Shown one piece after another: positions 19,535-29,800 of a DNA stretch of 64,000 nt. This DNA is from Desulfolutivibrio sulfodismutans DSM 3696 (lineage in GTDB: Bacteria > Desulfobacterota > Desulfovibrionia > Desulfovibrionales > Desulfovibrionaceae), in the NCBI RefSeq assembly GCF_013376455.1, contig NZ_CP045504.1, forward strand, positions 2,687,001 to 2,751,000, read 5' to 3'. The translations under genes and the position numbers were made by a program. Position 1 is the stretch's first letter, and each line of letters begins with the position of its first letter. The notes beneath the pieces were generated by a model. That model saw only the letters and a list, made by a program, of their open reading frames with translations. It did not search any database and had not been told where the DNA came from.

Positions 19535-20158
19535 ATGACCCGCCTGCTCACCCTGACCCAAACTCCGACCGAAAGGCGTGGCGAAAATTCCGAGCCTTCG
19601 GGGGCGATGCTGTATTTCGTCTACGGCTCCAACATGAACAGCGCCCAGCTCCAAGCCCGGGGCGTTCGCCCCACGCGCACGTTTACGGCCAAGCTCCCCG
19701 GACACCGCCTGACCTTCCACGGCCATTCCCGCACCTGGGACGGGGGACTCGAAACCGTGGTCTCCGACCCGGAACAGGACGTCTACGGCGTGGTCCTGGT
19801 TCTATCGTCCACGGAGGCCGACGCCCTGGATTCCTGCCAGGGGGTGCGACTGGACGGCACAGGCAGCCATTTCCATTTCCCGACCATGGTCTACGACACC
19901 CACGGCGACGGGCACGAAGTCCTCATCTTCAAGCTTGACGTGCTCGGAGAACCGCGAAAGCCAAGTCGGGAATACCTGGAATGCATCGTCTCCGGGGCGC
20001 TGGAACGGAACCTGCCGCCGCTTTACGTGGACCGGCTCACCCGCCTGGAGGCCCGCAAGGCCGACTACGCGGTACCGGTTCCAGGGAGGTTGATGGGTGC
20101 CTTCACCATCATGTCCTGCGCCGGATGCGGGCAGGATGACCCGTTCGACGAGGACTGA
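19535..20158 (+). CDS. Gamma-glutamylcyclotransferase-like (BtrG/AIG2-type) protein downstream of anfK
   Basis: A 207-aa protein with the gamma-glutamylcyclotransferase-like fold. The substrate-loop motif FVYGSNMN lies at residues 28-35. The usual catalytic glutamate of the LDxxEG motif is replaced: LDSCQG, with Gln102. Typical enzymes of this fold release 5-oxoproline from gamma-glutamyl amines; without the Glu, catalysis is doubtful. There is a 24-residue leader before the fold and a C-terminal CAGC. AAGGAG lies 8 bases before the ATG at 19535; an internal Met at residue 25 would also give a complete domain. It begins 119 bases after anfK and takes the place where anfO and anfR stand in A. 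vinelandii. A link to nitrogenase is contextual only. Confidence 0.75.
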   Translation: MTRLLTLTQTPTERRGENSEPSGAMLYFVYGSNMNSAQLQARGVRPTRTFTAKLPGHRLTFHGHSRTWDGGLETVVSDPEQDVYGVVLVLSSTEADALDSCQGVRLDGTGSHFHFPTMVYDTHGDGHEVLIFKLDVLGEPRKPSREYLECIVSGALERNLPPLYVDRLTRLEARKADYAVPVPGRLMGAFTIMSCAGCGQDDPFDED

Positions 20159-20275
20159 ACTCCGGCCGGGCTGGGCGCTGTCCCTGGAGAGGAAAAAAGC
20201 GGGCCTTCCGGTTCCCGGATTTTGGCCATACACTGGCCCGAAGAACACGAGATGCCGGAGCACAAGGAGCCTCAC

Positions 20276-20773
20276 ATGCCTCATCCAACTACCACCCATC
20301 CCCACGGTCCCATGCGCCGCAAGGACCGGGAAATCACCGACCGCGCCGCCATCGACGACATCATCCGCAACGGCCGGGTCATGCACCTGGGCCTTTGCCA
20401 GGACAACGTCCCCTTCGTGGTCCCGCTTTTCTACGCCTACGACGGGCAGTGTCTCTACTTCCACAGCGCCCGGGCCGGAACCAAGATCGGGATCATGAAG
20501 AAAAACCCCGTGGTCTGCTTCGAGATCCTGGATTTCCAGGGGATCATCGACGACGACGCGCCCTGCGACTTCGAGGCCCGGCACCGCACGGCCATCGGCC
20601 TGGGCACGGCGGTCTTTCTCGAGGACGAGACGGAAAAGATCGCGGCCCTGAACCTGATCGTGGCCCGGTTCAGCGCCCGCAGCTTCGTATTCCCGAAAAC
20701 CAAGCTCGGCGGCACGACCGTGGTCAAAATCGAGATCACGTCCGTCAAGGGCAAGACCCACGGCCTGTCGTAA
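20276..20773 (+). CDS. Pyridoxamine 5'-phosphate oxidase-like flavin-binding protein (NimA-like)
   Basis: A 165-aa split-barrel protein of the PPOX family (Pyridox_ox_2 type). These proteins bind FMN or a related cofactor and include NimA-type nitroreductases. Seen: RRKDREITDRAAIDDIIRNG at the start, the barrel strands VMHLGLCQDNVPFVVPLFYAY and LYFHSARAGTKIGIMKKNPVVCFE, and a hinge with ARFSARSFVFPKT. The N-terminus is His-rich (HPTTTHPHG), possibly metal-binding. The start at 20276 is set by AAGGAG six bases upstream; an ATG at 20252 lacks such a site. It lies 117 bases after the cyclotransferase-like gene and could be the last gene of the anf transcript. It converges with the next minus-strand gene across 12 bases. 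Confidence 0.8.
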   Translation: MPHPTTTHPHGPMRRKDREITDRAAIDDIIRNGRVMHLGLCQDNVPFVVPLFYAYDGQCLYFHSARAGTKIGIMKKNPVVCFEILDFQGIIDDDAPCDFEARHRTAIGLGTAVFLEDETEKIAALNLIVARFSARSFVFPKTKLGGTTVVKIEITSVKGKTHGLS

Positions 20774-20785
20774 CCGAAAGGCCGC

Positions 20786-20992
20786 TTACGACCGGCCCCC
20801 GAGATAGACGTTTAAGTCGGCGATGAAGCCGTCCGGATCGGGCACGCCCCGGTCGGCCAGGAGGCGGCCCAGGCTGCACGGATAGCCGCCGGAACAGGTG
20901 AAAAGCGACACCCCGTTTTTCACGCAGTAGGATATGGCCCCGGGCATATCCATGATCTTCTCCACCAGGGTGTCCCGGGTGATCGGGTCCAT
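20786..20992 (-). CDS. Small DUF1858-like protein
   Basis: A 68-aa protein beginning MDPITRDTLVEKIMDMPGAI. Its size and pattern (an ITxDxxVxxI opening, then helices with conserved cysteines C23, C33 and C39) resemble DUF1858/redox-disulfide domains seen near hybrid cluster proteins and redox enzymes, although the CxxC is not conserved here. Function unknown. The start at 20992 is chosen because GGAGG lies 8 bases upstream; two more Met codons further out (21007, 21010) lack a site. It follows the aldehyde dehydrogenase on the same strand but is separated by 171 bases with two strong hairpins, so it is probably transcribed separately. Confidence 0.6.
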   Translation of the reverse strand: MDPITRDTLVEKIMDMPGAISYCVKNGVSLFTCSGGYPCSLGRLLADRGVPDPDGFIADLNVYLGGRS

Positions 20993-21012
20993 ACGACGCG
21001 CCTCCATCATGT

Positions 21013-21038
21013 GCGCGGCGGCCCAAGGGCCGCCGCGC
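21013..21038. terminator. 12-base inverted repeat hairpin upstream of the DUF1858-like gene
   Basis: The arms GCGCGGCGGCCC and GGGCCGCCGCGC are perfectly complementary across AA. This is an extremely stable GC hairpin without a T-run on either side. It lies in the 3' region of the aldehyde dehydrogenase transcript and in the 5' leader of the small gene. Confidence 0.5.
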
Positions 21039-21085
21039 CTTGCATGTTCGGGGTTGGGGTTGGGTCGGAGGGAGTCCTCCGGAGG

Positions 21086-21106
21086 CCAAAGGGCTTCGCC
21101 CTTTGG
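21086..21106. terminator. CCAAAGGGC-TTC-GCCCTTTGG hairpin, terminator of the aldehyde dehydrogenase
   Basis: Perfect 9-pair stem with a TTC loop, flanked on the left by the palindrome CCTCCGGAGG at 21076-21085. It lies 58 bases after the dehydrogenase stop. Hairpins with this AAAGGG-CTTCG-CCCTTT core are, to my knowledge, common intergenic elements in Desulfovibrio-type genomes. Confidence 0.65.
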
Positions 21107-21163
21107 AATCCCATGGCGAATCTTTGGCCGTGGCGTCGTTCCGGATGAACCCCTTTGTCCGAT

Positions 21164-22639
21164 CTAGTACAGCCCGAGCTTGGACTCGGACAGGCTCATG
21201 AAGATGTTCTTGTACTGGGTGTAGTGGTCGAGCATCATGTGGTGGTTCTCCCGGCCGACGCCCGACTTCTTGTATCCGCCAAACGGCGCATGCGCGGGCA
21301 GGATGTTGTAGGTGTTCACCCACATCCGCCCCGTGGCCACGCCCCGGGCCACACGCATGGCCCGGTTGACGTCCTTCGTCCACACCGCGCCGCCCAGGCC
21401 GTAGTCGTTGTCGTTGGCCATGGCGATGACCTCGGCCTCATCCCGAAACTTGATGCAGCAGGCCACCGGCCCGAAGATTTCCTCCCGGGCCACGCGCATG
21501 GAGTTTTTCACGTCCACAAGGAGCGTGGGCTGCATGAAGCTGCCCTTGTCCAGGGGCGCGTCGGCCATGCGCTTGCCGCCCACGGCCACCTTGGCCCCCT
21601 CCTCCTGGCCGACCTCCACGTAGGCCAGGATCTTCTCCAACTGGTGGCGGTTGATCTGCGTGCCCATGACTGTGTCCTTCTCCCAGGGCAGCCCCACCTT
21701 GATGCGGGAAAAGGCCGCCGTGGCCGCAGCCACGTACGAATCGTACACGTCCTCGTGAATGAATATCCGCGACCCGGCGCAGCATACCTGGCCCTGGTTG
21801 AAGAGGATGCCCAGTTGGATGCCCTCCAGGGCCTTGTCGAACTGGGCGTCGGGGAAGATGATGTTGGCCGACTTGCCGCCGAGCTCGAGCGTGGAGGGAA
21901 TGAGCCGTTTGGCGGCGGCTGAGGCCACGGTGTAGCCGACCTCGGTGGAGCCGGTGAAGGCCAGTTTGGCAAAGCCGGGATGGGCCAGCATGGCGTTGCC
22001 GGACACCGAGCCCCGGCCGGTGATCACGTTGACCACGCCCGGAGGCAGGACCGTGGCCATGAGCTTGGCCAGCTCCAAAAGCGACAGGGGTGTTTCGCTG
22101 GAGGGTTTGATGACCACGCAGTCCCCGGCGGCCAGGGCGGGGGAGAGCTTCCAGGCGGCCATAAGCAGCGGGAAGTTCCAGGGGATGATCTGGCCCACCA
22201 CGCCCAGGGGCTCGCGCAGGATGATGCTCAGGGTCTGGTCGTCGATCATGGCCGCGTGGCCTTCCTCGGTGCGGATGGCGGCGGCGAAGTAGCGGAAGTG
22301 GTCCGAGGACAGGGGTACGTCAATGGCCATGGTCTCCCGGATGGGCTTGCCGTTGTCGAGCGTCTCCACCATGGCTAGGTGTTCGGCGTTGTCGTCGATC
22401 AAATCCGCGATGCGCAGGAGCAGGGCTGAACGTTCCTGGGGGCTGGTCTTTTTCCAGCTCGCAAAGGCCTTCCCGGCGGCGGCCACGGCCTTGTCCACAT
22501 CTGCGGCGCTGGCGTCCACGCAGGTGGCCAGGGGCTCGCCGTTTGCCGGGTTGGTGGTCGTAAACGTACCGCCTCCCTCGCTTTCCATCCACTTTCCGTC
22601 AATAAACAAGGCATAGTGATCGTCGATACGCGGTTTCAT
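21164..22639 (-). CDS. NAD(P)-dependent aldehyde dehydrogenase
   Basis: A 491-aa soluble enzyme of the aldehyde dehydrogenase superfamily that oxidises aldehydes to acids. Cofactor-binding text: IIPWNFPLLMAAWKLSPALA and FTGSTEVG. The general-base glutamate is in LELGGKSANIIF and the catalytic cysteine is in NQGQVCCAGSR; the C-terminal PFGGYKKSGVGRE is typical of the AldA/acetaldehyde dehydrogenase II group. Substrate cannot be read. The start at 22639 (MKPRIDDHYALF) is fixed by AAGGAGG; the reading frame extends 66 codons further upstream but that part is not family-like. An operator-like dyad lies about 205 bases upstream. Confidence 0.93.
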   Translation of the reverse strand: MKPRIDDHYALFIDGKWMESEGGGTFTTTNPANGEPLATCVDASAADVDKAVAAAGKAFASWKKTSPQERSALLLRIADLIDDNAEHLAMVETLDNGKPIRETMAIDVPLSSDHFRYFAAAIRTEEGHAAMIDDQTLSIILREPLGVVGQIIPWNFPLLMAAWKLSPALAAGDCVVIKPSSETPLSLLELAKLMATVLPPGVVNVITGRGSVSGNAMLAHPGFAKLAFTGSTEVGYTVASAAAKRLIPSTLELGGKSANIIFPDAQFDKALEGIQLGILFNQGQVCCAGSRIFIHEDVYDSYVAAATAAFSRIKVGLPWEKDTVMGTQINRHQLEKILAYVEVGQEEGAKVAVGGKRMADAPLDKGSFMQPTLLVDVKNSMRVAREEIFGPVACCIKFRDEAEVIAMANDNDYGLGGAVWTKDVNRAMRVARGVATGRMWVNTYNILPAHAPFGGYKKSGVGRENHHMMLDHYTQYKNIFMSLSESKLGLY

Positions 22640-22844
22640 GAGGAACCTCCTTGGGGTATCCCGAAACAAGACGAAAAACAGACCGGCAACGCCTTTTGTG
22701 GTGGCACAACGACCCTCCCGATTTCCCATGGGTCGGAGAAAAGATGGCCCAAAACCGAAATGGCCAGGCCCCTTCTCCCGGTTTCGCGGACTCCGGCCGC
22801 CATGCCGGGATATGTGCGGAGGGAGTGCCGCTCGCACAGATTCT

Positions 22845-22862
22845 TATGTTTTTTTAAGCATA
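22845..22862. promoter_or_regulatory. Operator-like dyad TATG-N10-CATA, sister of 10702-10719
   Basis: TATGTTTTTTTAAGCATA has the same length, the same TATG/CATA ends and the same T-run as the dyad before the DUF169 gene; one more pair (TTATG/CATAA) extends it. In the direction of the dehydrogenase it reads CGTTATG-N10-CATAA, about 205 bases before the start codon. Confidence 0.5.
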
Positions 22863-23180
22863 ACGTAACCGGCAGGTCAACACGGCGCTTCGGTATTTTT
22901 GGAAGTCCATCTTCGCAACACCAATCCCGAGCGCCAGCAACCCCGCGCCGTCGCATCAGGCGCAGGGATGAGGCAGCCCTTCGAAGCCGTCAAAACAAAT
23001 CCGTTGCCCCGGCAAGCGTCCCTGCCTGCCTCACGCCACTGAAATTATCCCCAATGGCCAGACCCGCCTGTCGGAATACGCATCCCTGCGGCGGCACAAC
23101 TCAAGGCCACGCCCGCAAACTCCACGATGGCGTCTTCGTCGATACGGCCCTCTGCCAGTCGCACGATGTGCGGGCTTGAG

Positions 23181-23208
23181 GAAAACTCTGGCTTCGGCCG
23201 GAGTTTTC
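23181..23208. terminator. Strong UUCG-capped rho-independent terminator
   Basis: GAAAACTCTGGC and GCCGGAGTTTTC form a 12-pair stem (one G-T pair) capped by TTCG. The A- and T-rich ends make it work in either direction. No annotated gene ends here: the dehydrogenase reads away to the left and the kinase starts 396 bases to the right. Confidence 0.7.
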
Positions 23209-23604
23209 TTGTATACTGGCGAATGATCAAAGAATTTACTTTCTCCTGCTCCCATTGTAAAATTTGTTAACAATTTTTGCTTGAATTGCGAGTCGAAACC
23301 ATACATCATGCATATGGACTGTTTCTTGGGCACACCCATCTGCAGGTGCATGCCAATGCATGGCCATTGATCCATCGCCATAACCTGCGGCGTGCAGCGC
23401 AAGCTGAAATACATGAATGATGCCGCGCCGGAGCGAAGACTGGCGACCCTTAAACCTTTCCTGCAAAAACGCCTTGGCATCCTCCGCCGTGGCGACGGAT
23501 GCCGGGAAGGGGCGGACCAGACGGCCAACCGCGCGGGGAGGCAGGCACAACGCGGACGATGCGCCGATATCACGGCCAACGAGGCACGACATGCCGAGGA
23601 CACC

Positions 23605-26550
23605 ATGCCAGACAGGGATATGACCCGTGAGCAACTTCTCGCCGAGAGGCGACGGCTGTTGTCGGAACTGACGGAGGCCCGACGGACCATCCAGGAACTT
23701 CGCCAGGCGCCTCCCTCGCCCGAACCCTGGCAATCCCCTCCCGGGCCCAGAAAGACCTCCCGCAGGCATCCTCCAAAACCGGCCAAACTGCCCGAACCGC
23801 CCGGTGCGCCCGAACGCATTCCCGACGCCATAAACGGCGCGTTCACCGAGGCCGATTCGATCCTGACGGCGGCCTTCGACGGGTTTCTGGCCAGCGACAT
23901 GCACGGCCGGATCGTGCGGGCCAACAACGCCTTGGCGGACATGCTCGGCTTCAGCATTCGGGAGTTGATCGGCAAGGGCCTCTGGGACATCGACGTCACG
24001 GCCTCGGAGTCGGACGTGATCCGCCGCATCACGCAGAGAGCGACGAACGGAGGCAGGCTTTTCGAGACCGTCCTGCAGCGCAAGGACGGCGGCTTCGTCG
24101 ACGCCGAGGTCAGCTCCTTCCATCTGGATCACGACGGCGGGCGACTTGTCGCCTTCCTGCGGGACGTCACCGAGCGCAAGCGGATGGAGCGCACCCTCAA
24201 ACTCACCCAGGCCTCCATGGACACGGCAGCCCTGGGCATCTTCTGGATAGCCCCGGATGGGCGTCTTCTGTACGTCAACGACATCACCTGCCAGCGCCTG
24301 GAATACTCCCGGGACGAGTTGCTGGCCATGAACATCGCGGATGTGGACCCGGTCTTCCCTATGGGCTCGCGCCGGAACCACTTCAAACCGTACAGGAACA
24401 CCCAGACCCTCCGGTTCGAAACCATCCACCGCTCCCGCAGCGGCAGGGACATCCCGGTCCTTATCACCAGCAACTATCTGGAATTCGAGGACCAGGAATT
24501 CGAGATCGCCTTTGCCGAGGACATAAGCGAACTCAGGCGGACACAAAGCGACATGGCCCGCAGCCGGGCTGCGCTCGAGGAAAACCAGGCCAGGCTGTCC
24601 CTGGTCATGGATCTGACGGACATGGCCCCCTGGGAAATGGACATCGCGACAAACACCTTCACCTTCGACGACCGGTTCTATGCCCTGTACGGGACGACGG
24701 CCGAACGCGAGGGGGGGCCGCTCATGCCCGCCCAGACCTACGCCAGGGAATTCGTCCATCCCGAGGACGCCTGGATGATCGCCGACGAGGTTCGCAAGAT
24801 CCTCGCGGCGGATGCGCCCGGCTACGAGGGGCAGGTGGAGCACCGCATCATCCGGCGCGACGGCGCGCTCCGGCACATCGTGGTCCGCTTCCGCCTCATC
24901 CGGGACGAGGCCGGTCGGCCGGTCAAGACCATCGGCGCGAACCAGGACATCACCGGGCGAAAGCAGGCTGAAGAGGCCCTGGCGCGCAGCGAACAACGGT
25001 TCCGGAACCTCCTGGGCGACATGGAGATGGTCGCCGTGCAGGGATACGACCGGGACCGCCGGGTCATCTACTGGAACAGGGCCAGCCAGCGCCTCTACGG
25101 ATATGCCGAGGCCGAGGCCCTGGGGCGGCGCCTGGAAGACCTGATCATACCCGCCCCCATGCGTGAGGGGGTCATCCGCAACATCCAGGACTGGCTGGAC
25201 AACGGGGTGTCCATCCCGGCCGGAGAGCTGCACCTGCTGCGCAAAGACGGCACGCTGATCCAGGTCTACTCCTCCCATGTCATGCAGGAGACCGCATCCG
25301 GGCACAAGGAGATGTACTGCATCGACGTGGACCTGACCGAGATCAAGAAGGCCCATGACCAACTGGTGCAGGCAAAGGAGGCGGCCGAGGCCGCCAGCAA
25401 GGCCAAATCCGAATTCCTGGCCAACATGAGCCATGAAATCAGAACCCCTTTAAACGGCATCCTGGGGATGCTCCAGCTTCTCACGGACACGACGCTTGAT
25501 GAGGAGCAGACCCAGTTCATCAGCCTGGCCATGGACTCGAGCAAACGGCTGACGCGGCTTTTGTCCGACATCCTGGACCTGTCCCGGGTGGAGGCCGGCA
25601 AGATGCAGATGCAGGTCGAGGTTGTCGATCTCGACAGCGTGGTGAAGCAGCTCGCCGCACTTCACGAACCGGTTTCGCTCCAGACCGGGGTGCGATTCCA
25701 GTGTACGGCGTTTCCCGGGCTGCCCAAGGCCGTCCTGGGCGACAGCATCCGGTTGCAGCAAGTCCTGACCAATCTGGTCGGCAACGCCTTCAAGTTCACG
25801 ACGTCGGGCAGCATTGCCCTGGAGGCCTGTCCCCTGCCGCCGCGCCGTCCCGGGGAGGCCCAGGTTCTTTTTAGCGTCGCCGACACCGGGTGCGGCATGG
25901 ACGACAGTCTGCTTTCGAAGCTCTTCGAACCGTTCGTCCAGGCCAGCCAGGGGTTCACGCGCCGCCATCAGGGGGCCGGACTCGGCCTTTCCATCGTCAA
26001 GCGGATCGTGGAGCTCATGGGCGGAAACATTGCCGTCGAAAGCACGCCGGGGGCGGGCACGACCTTTTTCATCGCCATCCCCTTTGCGCTGCCGTCCCCG
26101 GGCGCGGCGGACGGACGGCAGGCCCGCCTGGGGGACGGCGCGCCAGCGCCGAGGGCCTTGCGGATATTGATCGCCGAGGACGACATGGTGAGCCTTTTGG
26201 CGGTCTCCAGGCAATTGGGGAAAAAGGGACATCGCACGCACGCGGCGCATGACGGCGCAGAGGCCGTGGAGGCCGTGCGGAAGATGGATTTCGACCTTGT
26301 CCTGATGGACGTGCAGATGCCGACCATGGACGGCGTGGCCGCCACCAGGCTGATCCGGGACGCCGGGGCGGGCGCGGCCAAGGCGGATATCCCGATCATC
26401 GCCATGACGGCCTTCGCCATGGCGGGCGACCGGGAGAAGTTTCTTGCCGCAGGGATGAACGACTACGTCGCCAAGCCCGTCGACCACGCCGATGTGGAGG
26501 CGGCCATCGCCCGGGTGATGTCTCTGCCGAAAAGCGCATCGCGTCGGTGA
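23605..26550 (+). CDS. Multi-PAS hybrid sensor histidine kinase
   Basis: A 981-aa protein without a convincing membrane segment, so probably cytoplasmic. Order: a short N-terminal coiled coil ([22 protein letters not shown]), a Pro-rich linker, about four PAS/PAC modules (about 80-590), a HisKA dimerisation domain with phospho-His610 in [11 protein letters not shown], a HATPase ([27 protein letters not shown]), and a C-terminal receiver with Asp902 in LMDVQMP. Signal and output partner are unknown. The start at 23605 ([12 protein letters not shown]) has GAGGA upstream; the frame is open for 71 more codons without family-like sequence. Its kinase core is strikingly similar to the next gene, 260 bases downstream. 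Confidence 0.9.
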   Translation: MPDRDMTREQLLAERRRLLSELTEARRTIQELRQAPPSPEPWQSPPGPRKTSRRHPPKPAKLPEPPGAPERIPDAINGAFTEADSILTAAFDGFLASDMHGRIVRANNALADMLGFSIRELIGKGLWDIDVTASESDVIRRITQRATNGGRLFETVLQRKDGGFVDAEVSSFHLDHDGGRLVAFLRDVTERKRMERTLKLTQASMDTAALGIFWIAPDGRLLYVNDITCQRLEYSRDELLAMNIADVDPVFPMGSRRNHFKPYRNTQTLRFETIHRSRSGRDIPVLITSNYLEFEDQEFEIAFAEDISELRRTQSDMARSRAALEENQARLSLVMDLTDMAPWEMDIATNTFTFDDRFYALYGTTAEREGGPLMPAQTYAREFVHPEDAWMIADEVRKILAADAPGYEGQVEHRIIRRDGALRHIVVRFRLIRDEAGRPVKTIGANQDITGRKQAEEALARSEQRFRNLLGDMEMVAVQGYDRDRRVIYWNRASQRLYGYAEAEALGRRLEDLIIPAPMREGVIRNIQDWLDNGVSIPAGELHLLRKDGTLIQVYSSHVMQETASGHKEMYCIDVDLTEIKKAHDQLVQAKEAAEAASKAKSEFLANMSHEIRTPLNGILGMLQLLTDTTLDEEQTQFISLAMDSSKRLTRLLSDILDLSRVEAGKMQMQVEVVDLDSVVKQLAALHEPVSLQTGVRFQCTAFPGLPKAVLGDSIRLQQVLTNLVGNAFKFTTSGSIALEACPLPPRRPGEAQVLFSVADTGCGMDDSLLSKLFEPFVQASQGFTRRHQGAGLGLSIVKRIVELMGGNIAVESTPGAGTTFFIAIPFALPSPGAADGRQARLGDGAPAPRALRILIAEDDMVSLLAVSRQLGKKGHRTHAAHDGAEAVEAVRKMDFDLVLMDVQMPTMDGVAATRLIRDAGAGAAKADIPIIAMTAFAMAGDREKFLAAGMNDYVAKPVDHADVEAAIARVMSLPKSASRR

Positions 26551-26810
26551 CGCCAGGTACGGATTGCGGCGCGAAAGCCCGCTCCCCGATACTGGCCCTC
26601 CACTGCACGAACTTTTCCTTTTCTCATCAAGCCCAGGCAATACCATTGTATCGACAATGCCTCTATCCTCATGCCGCACCCCCCTTCTGTTTCGCCCATA
26701 AAGCGAAAACTATTTGCACCAAGAGACTGTACGAATCCCTGAATTGCTTGCACAGGGACAGACTCAAATGCTACTGTTGAAGGAATCTATCCACCCGGAA
26801 GGGGGCGCGG

Positions 26811-29800
26811 TTGAAAAATATCGGCCTGGTTGCGATTCTCGTGCTTCTCATCCTCTGCCCCCATCCCGCATGGGCAGACTCGCCCGCCACCAAAAACATC
26901 CTGGTGCTTTTATCTTATGATTTCAGGGAGAACTGGTCATCTGCGATTCTAGAAGGCATAAGCGGCGCACTTGGTGACGCACAGGTGCAGATGCACGTTG
27001 AGACCCTGGACGTCCGACGTCACCACGGGGAAGACTATCAGACGGAGTTTAAACGTTTTTTGGCGGTAAAATACGCCAATATCCATTTCGAACTGGCCAT
27101 CGCCGCCGACAATGCGGCGTTCGAGTTCCTCTTACGGCTCAGACCATCCATTGGTTCGAATCTTCCGGTCGTTTTCTGCGGCGTCAACAACTTCACTCCG
27201 GAAATGATCGCCGGACAAGCCAATGTCACCGGGGTCAACGAGGCCGTGGACGTCGCCGGAACGGTGAATCTTGCGTTGCGGTTGTTCCCCGGGACATCGG
27301 AAATCGCCGTGGTCGCAGGAACCACCGGGGTCGGGGTCGTGAATCTGGACAATTTCCACAAGATCATCCCGCTTTTCTCACGACCCGTCCGCATCACGGA
27401 ATTTGTGGACGTCCCTGCTGACACCGTCGCCGACGCCCTGAACAGCCTGCCTCAGGATGCCCTCGTCTTTCGGATGGACAATCTACGTGCCGACGACGGC
27501 TCCGATATCCCCCTGGCGCAAAGCATCGCCCTTTTATCCAGCGCGTCCCGTTGCCCGGTTTTTTCCTTCTGGGATTTCGACATGGGCCAGGGGGCCTTGG
27601 GCGGCGTTGCGGTCAACGGCCTGGCCCAGGGCAAGAAGGCGGGGGAGTTGGCCCTTCTCGTCCTGCAAGGGACTCCGGCGGACCTGATCCCGGTCGTCAT
27701 GGACAGTCCGAACATTCCCATGTTCGACTTCGCCCTCATGCAACGTTTCGGCCTGGATGTCCGCGACCTCCCTGATCGGGCCATCGTGCTCAACATGCCC
27801 CTCTCGTTTTACACCACGTACAAGCCGTACATCTGGGCTGGCTCGGCGCTTGTCCTGGTCATGGCGGCATGCATTGCGTGCCTTTCCATGGCCCTTGTCG
27901 GGAGAAGCCGGGCGGAAAAGGCCCTGGCCGCCAGCGAGGCGAGATACCGCATGTACGTGGATACCGCTCCGGAGGGCATCTTCATTGCGGATGTCCACGG
28001 CCGCTATGTGGATGTCAATCCCGAGGCCTGCCGACTCACCGGATACGAAAGGTCCGAGTTGCTCGCCAAAAGCCTGCACGACCTCCTGCCGACAAAGGGG
28101 CAGTCCGAAGGGCTTTTGCATTTCCAGCGGTTGCAGAACGAGGGGATTGCAACAGGCGAACTTCTGTATCAACGCAAAGACGGCGAGGTTCGATACTGGG
28201 CAGTCTCGGCGACACGGTTATCCGAAGACCGTTTCCTCGGCTTTGTCCACGATGTGACGGATCGCCGCAGACTCGACGAAACCCGGTGCATCTTTTTGGA
28301 GCTTCTGGACAACGCGGAACACATCGTCGTCTTCAAAGACGTACAGCTTCGGTATGTCATGATCAACAAGGCCTATACCGTGCTGACGGGCCATTCGCTT
28401 TCGGATGTCGCGGGCAAAACCGACATGGAGATGTTCGCCACGCTCTCCTCTTTGGAACAAATCGAGGCGTATATCGAAAATGACCGCAAGGCGCTGTCCC
28501 TGCCTCAGGGGCAATGTCTGACCATCGAGGAAGGCACGCAGGGGCCGGATGGGTCGGTACGCACCTTTCTGACGAAAAAATTCCCTGTCTATGCCCAGGA
28601 TGGCCGCCTCCTGGGAACAGGAACCATCGCCTCGGAGATCACCGAAAGAAAGCAGGCTGAAAAGGCCTTGGCCCAAAGCGAACTTTTTTTGCTGGAAACG
28701 CAACGCATTGCGCGGGGTGGCGGTTGGAAGGCCAACATTGAAACCGACTACCTCTACTGGTCTGACGAGGTCAACCGGATCCTGGAAATGCCTTTGGATT
28801 ACAAGCCATGCCTCTCGGAAGGACTCACCTTTTATTCGCCGGAATACCGTTCCGATATCAAGACAATGCTCACCTCGGTGCTCTCAAATGGCGGATTTGG
28901 CGAATTGGAATGTGAGATCACCACAAGATCCGGCAAGCGGAAGTGGATATACCTGCGGTGTGTCGGAAGGGACACGGCGGGCGGAAATGCCTGCGTCATC
29001 GGCACCATCCAGGATATCCATGAACGGAAAGTCATCGAACGGGAGCTGCTGTCAGCAAAAGAGCGGGCCGAACTCGCCAACCAGGCGAAATCCGAATTCC
29101 TGGCGAACATGAGCCATGAAATCAGGACTCCGCTCAACGGCATCATGGGCATGCTGCAGATTCTACGTGAGGCGGATCTTGAAAAAGAACACGTCCAATT
29201 CGTCGAGATGGCCATAGAATCAAGCAAGAGATTGACCCGGCTGCTCTCCGACATTCTGGATCTGTCCAGGGTCGAGGCAGGCAAGATGCAGATCCAGACC
29301 GAGCCGTTTGACCTCAAAAAACTGTTGCAGGATTTCATCGCCCTGCAGGAACCGGTCTCGATCCAGACCGGCGTGCGCCTCCGGCCCGTGATGCATGAGG
29401 CGCTGCCCCAAATGGTGTGCGGCGACAGCATCCGCATACAGCAAATCCTGACCAACCTGGTGGGGAACGCCTTCAAATTCACCCGGTCCGGGAGCATCGT
29501 CCTCGACGCCAGCCCCCTGCCGCCGCGCCATCCCGGAAAGACCTGGGTGCTGTTCACGGTGGCCGACACGGGGTGCGGGATGGACGACAGTCTGCTTTCG
29601 AAGCTCTTCGAGCCGTTTGTCCAGGCCAGCCAGGGATTCACACGCTCACACCAGGGGGCCGGCCTCGGCCTTTCCATCGTCAAACGCATCGTCGAGCACA
29701 TGGGGGGATCGATCACCGTTGAAAGCGAGCCCGGGGCAGGAACCACCTTTTATGTCTCAATTCCCTTCCTGACGGCGCCGACAACAGGCGAACCGGACGG

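Larger units (their letters stand above)
22640..23604. other. Intergenic region between aldehyde dehydrogenase and first hybrid kinase
   Basis: 965 bases with no gene I can support. It contains the dyad at 22845-22862, a strong terminator at 23181-23208 not explained by any flanking gene, and an AT-rich stretch at 23215-23300 that probably holds the promoter of the hybrid kinase gene. A short minus-strand frame (23045-23230) has protein-like text at its end (GRIDEDAIVEFAGVALS) but runs through the terminator, so it may be a gene remnant. Confidence 0.5.

Noticed and set aside
23045-23230. 61-codon minus-strand gene
   Set aside because: The frame runs through a strong terminator and has no ribosome-binding site; only its last 30 codons look protein-like, so at most a remnant.
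23236-25434. Long minus-strand open frame (732 codons) opposite the first hybrid kinase
   Set aside because: It is an antisense shadow of a high-GC gene: no domains, low-complexity text, while the plus strand carries a complete PAS-kinase architecture.
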